64,000 bases of DNA from CAIKMD01 sp963702925 (GTDB taxonomy: Bacteria > Pseudomonadota > Alphaproteobacteria > ATCC43930 > CGMCC-115725): assembly GCA_963702925.1 (NCBI GenBank), contig OY969771.1:2356001-2420000 (forward strand). Direction: 5' to 3'. The translations under genes were made by a program, and so were the position numbers. The notes under the pieces were generated by a model, which saw nothing but the letters and a program-made list of their open reading frames with translations, searched no databases and was not told the origin of the DNA. This document shows positions 52,755 through 61,713 of this stretch, piece after piece. How positions within the stretch are numbered: position 1 is the stretch's first letter; each line of letters opens with the position of its first letter.

Positions 52755-53738
52755 ATGCCAGACAGCATTCTCGTCCCCCAGCCCAGCCGCGCGCTTTACG
52801 AGCGCGTCAAGACCGTCATTCCGGCGATGGAATGGCCGGTCTTCGCCGCCGACATCGACGCGATCCTGGCGCTGAAGGAGCACCGCAACGCGGTTATCTT
52901 GGCGCATAACTACCAGACGCCGGAGATTTTCCACTGTGTCTCCGACATTGTCGGCGACAGCTTGGCCTTGGCACGCGAGGCGGCGAAGACCGATGCCGAT
53001 GTGATCGTGCTTGCTGGCGTCCACTTCATGGCCGAAACCGCCAAGCTGCTCAATCCCGAGAAAACCGTCCTGATCCCCGATACCGAGGCCGGCTGCTCGC
53101 TCGCCGCCTCGATCACCGCCGCCGATGTCCGGCTGCTGCGCCAGCGCTATCCGGGCCGGCCGGTGGTGACCTATGTCAACACCTCGGCCGCGGTGAAAGC
53201 CGAATCCGATATCTGCTGCACCTCGGGCAACGCCAAGAAAGTGGTCGAGTCCCTGGGCGTCGAGGAAGTGATCATGCTGCCTGATGAATTCTTGGCGCAG
53301 AACGTGGCCAAGGAAACCGGGGTCAGGATCATCACCTGGAAAGGCCATTGCGAGGTGCATGAGCGCTTCACCGCCGCCGAGATTCGCGAACTGCGTCAGC
53401 GCTATCCGGGCGTGGTCGTGCTCGCCCATCCCGAATGCCCGCCCGATGTGGTCGCCGAATCGGATTTCGCCGGCTCGACCGCGGCGATGGCCGATTATGT
53501 CGATCGCCGCCGGCCCGGCCGCGTGGTGCTGATGACCGAATGCTCGATGAGTGACAACATCGCGGCCTCGCACCCCGAAACCGAATTCGTGCGGCCGTGC
53601 AATCTCTGCCCGCATATGAAGCGCATCACCTTGCCCAAGATTCGCCGTGCGCTCGAGACCATGACGCACGAGGTCACGATCGATGGCGGCATCGCTGTCC
53701 GCGCGCGGCGCGCCGTCGAGCGCATGCTGACGGTCTGA
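52755..53738 (+). CDS. nadA: quinolinate synthase NadA
   Basis: A 327-residue quinolinate synthase with a [4Fe-4S] cluster, condensing iminoaspartate and dihydroxyacetone phosphate. The cluster ligands correspond to Cys114 (EAGCS), Cys199 (KGHCEVH) and Cys285 (PCNLCPHMK). Motifs HNYQTPEIFH, VNTSAAVKAE and HPECP fit the family. ATG 52755 follows GGGAAG; an earlier in-frame ATG at 52713 lies inside the operator region and is rejected. First gene of nadABC. Confidence 0.96.
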   Translation: MPDSILVPQPSRALYERVKTVIPAMEWPVFAADIDAILALKEHRNAVILAHNYQTPEIFHCVSDIVGDSLALAREAAKTDADVIVLAGVHFMAETAKLLNPEKTVLIPDTEAGCSLAASITAADVRLLRQRYPGRPVVTYVNTSAAVKAESDICCTSGNAKKVVESLGVEEVIMLPDEFLAQNVAKETGVRIITWKGHCEVHERFTAAEIRELRQRYPGVVVLAHPECPPDVVAESDFAGSTAAMADYVDRRRPGRVVLMTECSMSDNIAASHPETEFVRPCNLCPHMKRITLPKIRRALETMTHEVTIDGGIAVRARRAVERMLTV

Positions 53739-53748
53739 GGCCATTGTT

Positions 53749-55296
53749 ATGACAATCAGAACCGAGAATTTGGCGGGACAGCCGGTGATTATCGGCGCCG
53801 GCCTGGCCGGGCTCATGACGGCGCTTCATCTGGCGCCAGAGCCGGTGGTGGTGCTGTCGAAGTTCGGCCTCGGCGCCGACGCGGCCAGCGGCGAGGCCCA
53901 AGGCGGGGTCGCGGCGGCGGTCGGCCAGGACGACGATCCGCGCTTCCATGCCGCCGATACGATCTCGGCCGGCGATGGGTTGTGCGATCCGGCCGTGGTC
54001 GCCGAGATCACGGCATCCGGGTCGCGCGTGATCGACGAGCTGGCCCGGCTCGGCGTGCCCTTCGATCGCGCGGTCGACGGTCGGTTTGCGCTTGGTCTCG
54101 AGGCGGCTCACGGCAGACGCCGCATTGTTCACGCGGCAGGCGACGGTACGGGCCGCGCGATCTTGCGGGCGGTCATCGAGGCGGTGCGCCGCACCAGGTC
54201 GATCACGGTCCTGGAAGAGTTCGAGGCACGTCGGCTTATCCTACATGATGGCGCGATTGCCGGCGTGCTCGCGATCGGCCCCGACGGTGCCTTGCTGCTG
54301 CCGAGCAATCGGGTCGTCATCGCCACGGGCGGGCTCGGTTATCTCTATCGCCACACCACCAATCCCAAAGGCTCCTTCGGCCAAGGCCTGGCCCTGGCGG
54401 CGCGCGCCGGCGCCGAGCTTGCCGATATGGAATTCGTCCAATTCCACCCGACCGCGCTCGAGGTCGGGCTCGATCCGATGCCGCTGATCAGCGAAGCCGT
54501 GCGCGGCGAAGGCGCGATCCTGGTCGACGAAACCGGCGAACGTTTCATGGCGGGCCAAGGCCGCGGCGAACTCGAGCCGCGCGACGTGGTGGCGCGCGCC
54601 GTCTGGCATCGGATTGCCGCCGGGCATCGCGTGTTTCTCGATGCGCGTGAGGCGCTCGGCGCGGAATTTATCCAGCATTTCCCCGGCATCACGGCGCATT
54701 GCGCCGCTGCCGGGATCGATCCCGCGACCGCGCTGATCCCGGTGCGGCCGGCGGCGCATTACCATATGGGCGGGATCGCGGTCGATCATGCCGGACGCAG
54801 CTCGGTGCCGGGTCTCTGGGCTTGCGGCGAGGCCGCGGCAACCGGGTTGCATGGCGCCAACCGGCTTGCCAGCAACTCGCTGCTCGAAGCCGCCGTGTGT
54901 GGCGGCTGGGTTGCCGAAAGCATTGCCGGTGCGGCTTCGGGAAAACCGCGTTCGCTGCCACCGCAAGACGTGCCGCAAGCCGCCGAGCCCGGCCTGGTGC
55001 GCAGCATCATGGAAGAAAAAGTCGGCGTCATCCGCAGCCGCCAATCCTTGACCGGCGCGATCGAGAGGCTGTTGCCGCTGGCGCAAGGCGGCGCCGTATC
55101 CGATCCCGCTATGATCGGGCTGATGATCGCGACCGCGGCGCTGCTGCGCAGCGAAAGCCGTGGCGGCCATTGGCGCAGCGATTTCCCGGAGGCTTCGCCG
55201 GCGCAGGCGAGCCGGCGCGTGCTCACCCTCGCCGATGTCGAAACCATCGCCGGCCAATCTCTGCGCAGCCGGCCTGTCCGCGCGACCGTGGCCTGA
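53749..55296 (+). CDS. nadB: L-aspartate oxidase
   Basis: A 515-residue FAD enzyme oxidising aspartate to iminoaspartate. The FAD loop GAGLAGLMTALHLA lies near residues 12-25, SGEAQGGVAAAV near 45-56, then ATGGLGYLYRHTTNP and HYHMGGIAVD in the substrate region, as well as GLWACGEAAATGLHGANRLASNSLLEA. Ten bases after nadA. The fumarate reductase-type C-terminal helical domain is complete. Substrate of NadA is its product. Confidence 0.96.
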   Translation: MTIRTENLAGQPVIIGAGLAGLMTALHLAPEPVVVLSKFGLGADAASGEAQGGVAAAVGQDDDPRFHAADTISAGDGLCDPAVVAEITASGSRVIDELARLGVPFDRAVDGRFALGLEAAHGRRRIVHAAGDGTGRAILRAVIEAVRRTRSITVLEEFEARRLILHDGAIAGVLAIGPDGALLLPSNRVVIATGGLGYLYRHTTNPKGSFGQGLALAARAGAELADMEFVQFHPTALEVGLDPMPLISEAVRGEGAILVDETGERFMAGQGRGELEPRDVVARAVWHRIAAGHRVFLDAREALGAEFIQHFPGITAHCAAAGIDPATALIPVRPAAHYHMGGIAVDHAGRSSVPGLWACGEAAATGLHGANRLASNSLLEAAVCGGWVAESIAGAASGKPRSLPPQDVPQAAEPGLVRSIMEEKVGVIRSRQSLTGAIERLLPLAQGGAVSDPAMIGLMIATAALLRSESRGGHWRSDFPEASPAQASRRVLTLADVETIAGQSLRSRPVRATVA

Positions 55297-55299
55297 ATC

Positions 55300-56148
55300 A
55301 TGCCGGTCGCTCCGCTGCCGCGCGTGATGATCGAAGCGCAGGTGCGCGACGCGTTGTTGGAAGATCTCGGTCGCGCCGGCGACATCACCAGCGACGCGAT
55401 CATCCCGGAAAATGTCCAAGCCGAAACCGCGCTGGTCGCGAGGAAGCAAGGCGTGGTGGCCGGGCTCGATTGTGCGCTGCTCGCCTTTGACCTGATCGAT
55501 CCCTCCATCAAGGTCGCGGTGGCCAAACACGATGGCAGCCGGCTGGAGAAAGGCGATACGATTGCGACGATCGCCGGACCGGCGCGCGGCATTCTCACCG
55601 CCGAACGGGTTGCGCTGAATTTTCTCTGCCATTTGAGCGGCATCGCCTCGGCCACTTCGTCGATCGTCGATGCGATCGCCGGCACCAAGGCGCGGGTGGT
55701 ATGCACGCGCAAAACCCTGCCGGGTTTGCGCAATCTCCAGAAATACGCGATCCGGGTCGGCGGCGGCTTCAATCACCGCTTCGGCCTCGATGACGCGGTG
55801 CTGATCAAGGACAATCACATCGCGGCGGCGGGCGGCATCAAACCGGCGGTGGAGCGCGCGCGTGCCGCCATCGGCCATCTCGTCAAGATCGAGCTCGAAG
55901 TCGACACTTTGGCGCAGCTCGAAGAAGGCCTCGCGGTCGGCGTCGATGCGGTGCTGCTCGACAATATGAATGTCGACCAACTCCGCCGCGCGGTCGGCAT
56001 CGTCAATGGCAGGGCGATCACCGAGGCGTCGGGCGGGATCACGCCGCAAACTGCGCCCGCCATCGCCGCCACCGGCGTCGATCTCCTGTCGCTCGGCTGG
56101 CTGACCCACAGCGTCCAAGTGCTCGATATCGGTCTCGATTACCGTTAA
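55300..56148 (+). CDS. nadC: nicotinate-nucleotide pyrophosphorylase (carboxylating)
   Basis: A 282-residue quinolinate phosphoribosyltransferase producing nicotinate mononucleotide and CO2. The alpha/beta barrel shows ARKQGVVAGLD, ERVALNFLCHLSGIAS, CTRKTLPGLRNLQKYA and KDNHIAAAGGI, then EVDTLAQLEEGL, VLLDNM and EASGGI. Three bases after nadB. Complete; TAA stop. Completes the de novo NAD pathway from aspartate. Confidence 0.96.
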   Translation: MPVAPLPRVMIEAQVRDALLEDLGRAGDITSDAIIPENVQAETALVARKQGVVAGLDCALLAFDLIDPSIKVAVAKHDGSRLEKGDTIATIAGPARGILTAERVALNFLCHLSGIASATSSIVDAIAGTKARVVCTRKTLPGLRNLQKYAIRVGGGFNHRFGLDDAVLIKDNHIAAAGGIKPAVERARAAIGHLVKIELEVDTLAQLEEGLAVGVDAVLLDNMNVDQLRRAVGIVNGRAITEASGGITPQTAPAIAATGVDLLSLGWLTHSVQVLDIGLDYR

Positions 56149-56174
56149 GCGGCTTCCTATTCTATGATCGGAAC

Positions 56175-58235
56175 ATGAAAAGCCGCTGGCGCGACGACGA
56201 AGCCGAAGCGATGGTCACCCGCTATGCCCAACAGGGCATCGGGCGCGATCTCGCCTTGCGCGTTTACACCTCCCGCCTGCTCGGCCAAGACCCGCTGCTC
56301 GTGCTGCATGGCGGAGGCAATACCTCGGTCAAGACCAAGGCGCAGGACCTTGCCGGCGACGATGTCGATGTGCTGTGCGTCAAAGGCAGCGGCTGGGACA
56401 TGGGCAATATCGAGCCCGCCGGTTTGCCCGCGGTGCGCATGGCGCCGCTGTTGAAGCTGCGCGCGCGCGACAGACTTTCGGACGAAGACATGGTGCGCTA
56501 TCAGCGCGCCAATCTCCTCGATCCCGGCGCGCCCAATCCGTCGGTCGAGACCTTGCTGCACGCTTTCCTGCCGCACAAATATGTCGACCACACCCATTCG
56601 ACCGCGGTTTTGAGCATCGCCGATCAGCCCGACGCGGCGTCGCTGTGCCGCGAGATTTATGGCCGCCGCATGGGGCTCGTGCCCTACATCATGCCGGGCT
56701 TCGACCTCGCCAAGAAAGCGGCCGAGGCTTACGAGGCCGATCCGTCGGTCGAAGGGCTGGTGCTGGTGAAGCACGGCATCTTTACCTTCGGCGCCAGCGC
56801 GCGCGAAGCCTATGAGCGCATGATCGAGATGGTCACGCGCGCCGAAGAGCGTCTGGCTTCCGGGCGCAAGACCGTCTTCGCGCCCGCTTCCTTGCCTGCC
56901 CGCATCGCACCCTTGGCGGAGGTCGCGCCAATTCTGCGCGGCGCGTGCAGCGAGCCTGATCCGAAAGCCGATGGCGCGTGGCGGCGTCTGGTGCTCGATT
57001 TCCGCGCCTCGCCCCAAATCCTCGCTTATGTGAACGGCGCCGAGCTTGGGCGTTATGCGCAGCAAGGCGTGGTGACGCCCGACCACACGATCCGCACCAA
57101 GAACATCCCGCTGCTCGTGCCGGCGCCGGATGCGAGCGATCTGAGCGGATTCAAGGCAGCGGTGCGGCGCGCGGCGGAAGGCTTCATTGCCGCCTATCAC
57201 GATTACTTCAAGCGCAACAATGAGCGCAGCGATCCCAAGAAGCGCGCGCTCGACCCGTTGCCGCGTGTGGCGCTGGTGCCCGGCCTCGGCCTTTTCGGGC
57301 TGGGACGCAGCAAGAAGGACGCTGCGATCGCCGCCGACATTGCCGAAAACACGGTGACGACCATCACCGATGCCGAGGCGATCGGGCGCTTCGAAGCCTT
57401 GAGCGAGGCCGATCTCTTCGCGATGGAATACTGGTCGCTGGAACAAGCCAAGCTCGGCTCGGTGGCGGAAAAGCCGCTGGCCGGCCAGATCGCGGCGATC
57501 ACCGGCGGTGCGGGCGCGATCGGTGCGGCCTGCGCCAAGCTCTTCAAGGACAACGGCGCCGAGATCGCGCTGCTCGATCGCGATGGCGAGGCGGTGCAAC
57601 GCGAAGCCAAGAAGCTCGGCGGCGGCGCCCTCGGCCTTGCTTGCGACGTGACCGATGGCCCTTCAGTGCGCGATGCTTTCGGCCGCGTTGCCGCGCATTT
57701 CGGCGGCGTCGATATTCTCGTCTCCAATGCGGGCGCGGCCTGGCAAGGCCGCATCGGCGAAGTCGACGAGGCGGTGCTGCGCCAAAGCTTCGAGCTCAAT
57801 TTCTTCGCCCATCAGCGCGTCGCCCAAGCCGCCGTTGGAATCATGCTGGCGCAAGGCACGGGCGGGTGTCTCCTTTTCAACGTCTCGAAGCAGGCGATCA
57901 ATCCCGGCCCCGATTTTGGGCCTTACGGCCTGCCCAAGGCCGCGACCTTGTTCCTTTCGCGCCAATATGCGCTCGATTACGGCAAGGTCGGCATTCGCGC
58001 CAATGCGGTGAACGCCGACCGGATTCGCAGCGGCTTGCTCACCCCGGCGATGATCGCCGAACGCTCCAAGGCGCGCGGCCTCAGCGAGCGCGACTATATG
58101 AGCGGCAATCTCCTCGGCGTCGAAGTCACGGCCGAGGATGTGGCCGAGGCGTTTCTGCACCAGGCCGTGTCGCTCAAAACCACGGCCGACGTCACCACCG
58201 TCGATGGCGGCAACATCGCCGCGGCGCTGCGCTGA
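56175..58235 (+). CDS. bifunctional class II aldolase / short-chain dehydrogenase
   Basis: A 686-residue fusion of the RhaD/AldC-like type (rhamnulose-1-phosphate aldolase/lactaldehyde dehydrogenase family). The N-terminal aldolase domain (about 20-240) has HGGGNTSVKT and zinc-binding HTHSTAVL. The C-terminal SDR domain (about 435-686) has the NAD-loop TGGAGAIG, NAGAAW, and YGLPKAA (YxxxK), ending VTTVDGGNIAAAL. It begins 26 bases after nadC and may be co-transcribed, though metabolic linkage is not obvious. Possible fates: sugar-acid or sugar-phosphate catabolism. Confidence 0.9.
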   Translation: MKSRWRDDEAEAMVTRYAQQGIGRDLALRVYTSRLLGQDPLLVLHGGGNTSVKTKAQDLAGDDVDVLCVKGSGWDMGNIEPAGLPAVRMAPLLKLRARDRLSDEDMVRYQRANLLDPGAPNPSVETLLHAFLPHKYVDHTHSTAVLSIADQPDAASLCREIYGRRMGLVPYIMPGFDLAKKAAEAYEADPSVEGLVLVKHGIFTFGASAREAYERMIEMVTRAEERLASGRKTVFAPASLPARIAPLAEVAPILRGACSEPDPKADGAWRRLVLDFRASPQILAYVNGAELGRYAQQGVVTPDHTIRTKNIPLLVPAPDASDLSGFKAAVRRAAEGFIAAYHDYFKRNNERSDPKKRALDPLPRVALVPGLGLFGLGRSKKDAAIAADIAENTVTTITDAEAIGRFEALSEADLFAMEYWSLEQAKLGSVAEKPLAGQIAAITGGAGAIGAACAKLFKDNGAEIALLDRDGEAVQREAKKLGGGALGLACDVTDGPSVRDAFGRVAAHFGGVDILVSNAGAAWQGRIGEVDEAVLRQSFELNFFAHQRVAQAAVGIMLAQGTGGCLLFNVSKQAINPGPDFGPYGLPKAATLFLSRQYALDYGKVGIRANAVNADRIRSGLLTPAMIAERSKARGLSERDYMSGNLLGVEVTAEDVAEAFLHQAVSLKTTADVTTVDGGNIAAALR

Positions 58236-58394
58236 GCTTCCGGCAATTTCCCACCCGGGCCGGCCGAACAAAGTTGCGGTTTCCGCACGCAAACCATTGA
58301 TCTGCGTCAATTCTTGCGGCACAAGCTCTTGGCATCATGCAATCTGGCTGAAGCAACGCTAGTCTGAGAGAATGCGCCAGCGAAAGGAGCAGTT

Positions 58395-58832
58395 ATGAAA
58401 CGCCGGCCTCTGTACGTTACCGCCGCCATCATCGCCAATATCGCTCTTTCGGCCGCGACGATCGTCACGCCGCTGCAATCGGCATGCGCCCAAACACCGC
58501 AAAGCGGCAGCACTTTTGCCGACAACTCGCCGAAGAGCTTTGCCGAGGATGTCATGCCGATCTTCCGCGGGCGATGCATTTCCTGTCATCAGCCGGGCGG
58601 CGAAGGCTTTCAGGCCAGCGGCCTCGACCTCACCACTTATGAGGGGCTGATGAAAGGCACGAAATTCGGCCGGATCGTTGTCCCCGGGCAACCCTTCGTC
58701 AGCAACCTCATGGTGCTGCTCGACTGGCGCGCATCGCCGGAAATTCGCATGCCGCATGGCAAGAAGCAGCTTTCGACCTGCGACCGCGGCGCCATCTCGG
58801 CTTGGATTCAACAGGGAGCGCTGAACAACTGA
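58395..58832 (+). CDS. small secreted c-type cytochrome domain protein
   Basis: A 145-residue exported protein with a hydrophobic N-terminal segment (about 8-24) and AQTP cleavage region near 32. The haem motif CISCH is at 61-65 in MPIFRGRCISCHQPGG. The layout resembles the planctomycete-type cytochrome C domain (PSCyt), with GLDLTTYEGLMKG and MPHGKKQLS. No redox partner is nearby. It is preceded by AAAGGAG and stands alone. Confidence 0.85.
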   Translation: MKRRPLYVTAAIIANIALSAATIVTPLQSACAQTPQSGSTFADNSPKSFAEDVMPIFRGRCISCHQPGGEGFQASGLDLTTYEGLMKGTKFGRIVVPGQPFVSNLMVLLDWRASPEIRMPHGKKQLSTCDRGAISAWIQQGALNN

Positions 58833-58848
58833 TTGCGTCGCCAAGATG

Positions 58849-58925
58849 CCCCCCCCACCCCGACCCTCCCCCTCGAGGGGGGAGGGAGAAGCTTCGCGCA
58901 GCGAAGCGCGGGAGGGGGTGAGTTC
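58849..58925. repeat. GC-rich interspersed palindromic repeat
   Basis: A C-run, then ACCCTCCCCCTCGAGGGGGG (self-complementary CCCCCTCGAGGGGG), a second stem around GCTTCGCGCAGCGAAGC, and a matching GGGAGGGGGTGA end. Such CCCTCCCCCTCGAGGGGGAGGG elements recur in many alphaproteobacterial genomes. It lies downstream of the cytochrome gene and near the end of the DUF4197 gene, where it may also terminate transcripts. Confidence 0.7.
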
Positions 58926-58990
58926 ATTCCCCGGCTTAGCGGCTCATCGAATCATGCAGGAATGACAGGGCGGCATAATTCGATGCTGCC

Positions 58991-59770
58991 CTAACCAAAC
59001 ACCTTCTTCAGCAGATCGGTCGTGCGCGCGGCGGGGTTGGAGCGGATCGCCGCTTCCTCCACCGCCAAATAATGGAACAGCCCGTCGAGCGCCTTGCCGA
59101 CGGTGAAATCCGTGAGGTTGAAGCTGCTGACGTCCTGGCCGGCAAAGGGCAGGCTTGCGGCCTTGCCTTGGACCGATTTGAACGCCGATACGGCGCCGAC
59201 GCTCGACAAACTCTGATCCACGATCGGCCGGAAGGATTGGGTCAGCGAAGCTGAGGTCGTGCGCTTGAAGTATTGCGTCGCCGCGTCCTGCGGCCCGGTC
59301 AGGATGGCGCGTGCATCGGTGATCGACATCTGCGACGCTGCATCGGTGAAGATGTTGAGCGCCTTGGGCGCGGCCTGCTCGGCGGCGCGGTTCATCTTCA
59401 CCTGCAGATCGTCGAGCATGCCGCCCGCGCCCACCGCCTTCAACGGGCTTGCGATCTTCTGCAACGGATCGGGCAGCGGAATGCGGATCGCCGGGTCGCC
59501 ATTATACCCGTCGGTCTTGCCTACCCGTCCGACCACGCGTTGCGACGCGACTTTGAGCGCGTCCTTCAAGCCCGAGCCGATCTCGCCTTGGCTGAGATTG
59601 GCGCCCGCGCCGCTGCCGCTGCTCGCACTCGGGGCCGCCGTGCCAGGCGCACCCGGCACTTGGTCGAGCAGGCCGCGGCCTTGATCGAGCAGCAATTCGG
59701 CGCGTGCCGCAACCGGCACGGCTGCAAGCAGAGCCCCGAGCACGAACCGGCGTGACGGAAGGGCGCCCAT
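58991..59770 (-). CDS. DUF4197 domain-containing exported protein
   Basis: A 259-residue protein with a twin-arginine-like signal (SRRFVLGALLAAVPVAARA). The mature part has a Ser/Gly/Ala-rich linker (about 42-58) and the DUF4197 domain, with IRIPLPDPLQ, MNRAAEQAAPKALNIF, DARAILTGPQDAATQYFK and DFTVGKALDGLFHYLAVEE, ending DLLKKVFG. DUF4197 proteins are periplasmic and of unknown function. Its neighbour upstream is an amidohydrolase on the same strand, five bases away. Confidence 0.9.
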   Translation of the reverse strand: MGALPSRRFVLGALLAAVPVAARAELLLDQGRGLLDQVPGAPGTAAPSASSGSGAGANLSQGEIGSGLKDALKVASQRVVGRVGKTDGYNGDPAIRIPLPDPLQKIASPLKAVGAGGMLDDLQVKMNRAAEQAAPKALNIFTDAASQMSITDARAILTGPQDAATQYFKRTTSASLTQSFRPIVDQSLSSVGAVSAFKSVQGKAASLPFAGQDVSSFNLTDFTVGKALDGLFHYLAVEEAAIRSNPAARTTDLLKKVFG

Positions 59771-59775
59771 GCGCC

Positions 59776-60804
59776 TCAGTTGGCCGGCAAGCGCAGCATC
59801 CGCTTAGCGTTGCCTTCATAGATCATTTCGAGATCCTTGTCGGGCAGGCCGAGCTGGTCGAGCATCTTGATGATCTCGCGGATGAAAAGCGGCCCGCCTT
59901 GCGGATCGAAGGGGCAATCGGTGCCGAACAGCACATGCTTCGTGCCGAAGAAATCATGACCGCAGCGCGTGCCCGAGGCCGAGCCGTTGATCGCCGTATC
60001 GGCATAGAACATGCGGAAATAATCGACCGGGCGGCGGCCTTTCTTCTTCATCGCCTCGATGATCTTGGCGTAGCTCTCTTCGGCGCCTTCGCGCGTGCCC
60101 AGCTGGTCGAGGCCCAGCCCCACCCGCGCTTCGAGGAACGGGACCATCGCGCCGAGATGGTGGGTGATGACCTGCAGCTTCGGCCATTTGTCGAAGAAGC
60201 CCGAGAACACCATGCGCGCCATCGCCGCGCTGGTTTCGTAAGGCCAGCCGAACACCCACCAGATGTCGTATTTCGAGCTCGTCTCGGTCGGGTAATCGGC
60301 GAATTTCTGCGGCCGCGTCGGGTGCATCCAAACCGGCAAATCGTAGCTGTGCATCTTCTCGAAGATCGGCGCGAATTCCGGATCGTCGAGCGGCCTGCCA
60401 TTGACGTTGGTGAAAATCTGGATGCCCTTGGCGCCGAGCTTTTCCACCGCGCGGGTGATCTCGTCGAGCGTCGCCTTCACATTGTTCATCGGCACGGAGG
60501 CGACGAAAGCCGGGAATTTCTTCGGATGCTTGGCGACGATCTCGGCCATGCCGTCATTGGCGAGCTTGGCCAGGTCGGGCGACTTCTCGACCGGCGCCAC
60601 ATATTCCACCGCCGGCATGGAAAGGGTCAGGATCTGCTGATAATCCGGCCCGAACTCGTCCATCATCGCGAGACGCCGGTCGAGGTCGAACAGCACGGGA
60701 ATATTGGTCCAACGCCGGATCGCATCCTTGTTGGGAATGATCTCGACCATCTTGTCGAAATAGGATTTGGGGAAGATGTGCGGAAAAATATCGATCTTCT
60801 TCAT
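59776..60804 (-). CDS. amidohydrolase family protein (ACMSD/resorcylate decarboxylase superfamily)
   Basis: A 342-residue TIM-barrel metal enzyme. Metal-ligand positions are DIFPHIFP at the N-terminus, VWMHPTRP, VITHHLGAM and FGTDCPFD. The usual first HxH is FPH here, so one canonical His is Phe; this occurs in some subgroups and may indicate a changed metal site. Related enzymes decarboxylate aromatic acids or hydrolyse lactones. ATG 60804 is preferred; a longer in-frame start at 60873 has no extra domain. Substrate unknown. Confidence 0.85.
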   Translation of the reverse strand: MKKIDIFPHIFPKSYFDKMVEIIPNKDAIRRWTNIPVLFDLDRRLAMMDEFGPDYQQILTLSMPAVEYVAPVEKSPDLAKLANDGMAEIVAKHPKKFPAFVASVPMNNVKATLDEITRAVEKLGAKGIQIFTNVNGRPLDDPEFAPIFEKMHSYDLPVWMHPTRPQKFADYPTETSSKYDIWWVFGWPYETSAAMARMVFSGFFDKWPKLQVITHHLGAMVPFLEARVGLGLDQLGTREGAEESYAKIIEAMKKKGRRPVDYFRMFYADTAINGSASGTRCGHDFFGTKHVLFGTDCPFDPQGGPLFIREIIKMLDQLGLPDKDLEMIYEGNAKRMLRLPAN

Positions 60805-61128
60805 GGCCGTCCCTACGAAAGGTTTCTGATCCGTTGCGGCGGCATCATAGGGGGCGTCTCTCGCCCCCTTCAATCGCCAATTCGCCCACTTTATTTTGTT
60901 TAGCTGCGCACGACGGCTTGGGCCATTGTTCGGCCCTCGCCTGTGCTGCGCGCGTTCTTAGCTTCGCACGACGGCTCCGGCCTTGATTCGGCCCTCGCCT
61001 GTGCTGCGCGGGGCGCTTGTTCGCTCACGCGACCGCCGCCTGCCCAACCCGGGTCGCGTGCGCAGGTTTGGTGCGGTGGCTGCGCGCGACCAGGTGGCGG
61101 CGGCGCGTGCGACCGGCTAGAAAACCCC
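60805..61128. other. intergenic region with tandem duplication, no gene seen
   Basis: No convincing gene lies between the divergent amidohydrolase and UDG-like genes. The main content is the 58-bp tandem direct duplication at 60901-61016. After it come GC-rich stretches including CCCGGGTCGCG. No clear promoter stands out. Confidence 0.5.
60901..61016. repeat. 58-bp tandem direct duplication
   Basis: Two adjacent units, 60901-60958 and 60959-61016, share TAGCT-GCGCACGACGGC-like starts, TTCGGCCCTCGCCTGTGCTG in the second half, and GCGCG ends. They differ at a few positions near the middle (TTGGGCCATTG versus CCGGCCTTGAT) and at the end. No coding sense is apparent. It lies upstream of both divergent genes. 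Confidence 0.8.
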
Positions 61129-61713
61129 ATGCCTAAAACCGCGCTCGACCGGCTCTACGCGGAAATCCGTGCCTGCAAAGCGTGCACGGATTTGCCGCTT
61201 GGGCCGCGCCCGGTGGTGCGCGGGCGCGTCTCGGCGCGGCTGCTGATCGTGAGCCAGGCGCCGGGCACCAAGGTCCACGAAACCGGGCTGTCCTTCAACG
61301 ATCGCAGCGGCGACCGGCTACGGCAATGGCTCGGCATCGAGCGCGAAACGTTTTACGACGAAACGCGGATCGCCATCGTCGGGATGGGCTTTTGCTATCC
61401 TGGGCGCGACAGCAAAGGCGGCGATCTGCCGCCGCGCCGCGAATGCGCGCCGCTGTGGCACGAGCGCGTCATGGGCAAGCTCGACAAGATCGAGCTGACC
61501 TTGCTGGTCGGCTCCTACGCGATCGATTATTACCTCGGCGCGCAAGCCAAACGCCGCATGACGGAAACCGTCGCTTCCTGGCGCGACTACTTGCCGCGCT
61601 TTCTGCCGCTGCCGCATCCGAGCTGGCGCACGACCTTGTTCGAAAAAAATAATCCCTGGTTCGAAGCGGAGCTTTTGCCGTTCTTGCGCCGGCGGGTGAA
61701 GGAGCTGATTTAG
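61129..61713 (+). CDS. uracil-DNA glycosylase family protein
   Basis: A 194-residue UDG-superfamily protein. The N-terminal CKAC (Cys16, Cys19) resembles part of the Fe-S cluster ligand set of family 4 enzymes. Motif A is LLIVSQAPGTKVHETG, and LPHPS near the C-terminus is motif B. It could excise uracil from DNA, but the subfamily is unassigned and full cluster ligation is unclear. Its TAG overlaps the convergent zincin's stop. Confidence 0.85.
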   Translation: MPKTALDRLYAEIRACKACTDLPLGPRPVVRGRVSARLLIVSQAPGTKVHETGLSFNDRSGDRLRQWLGIERETFYDETRIAIVGMGFCYPGRDSKGGDLPPRRECAPLWHERVMGKLDKIELTLLVGSYAIDYYLGAQAKRRMTETVASWRDYLPRFLPLPHPSWRTTLFEKNNPWFEAELLPFLRRRVKELI

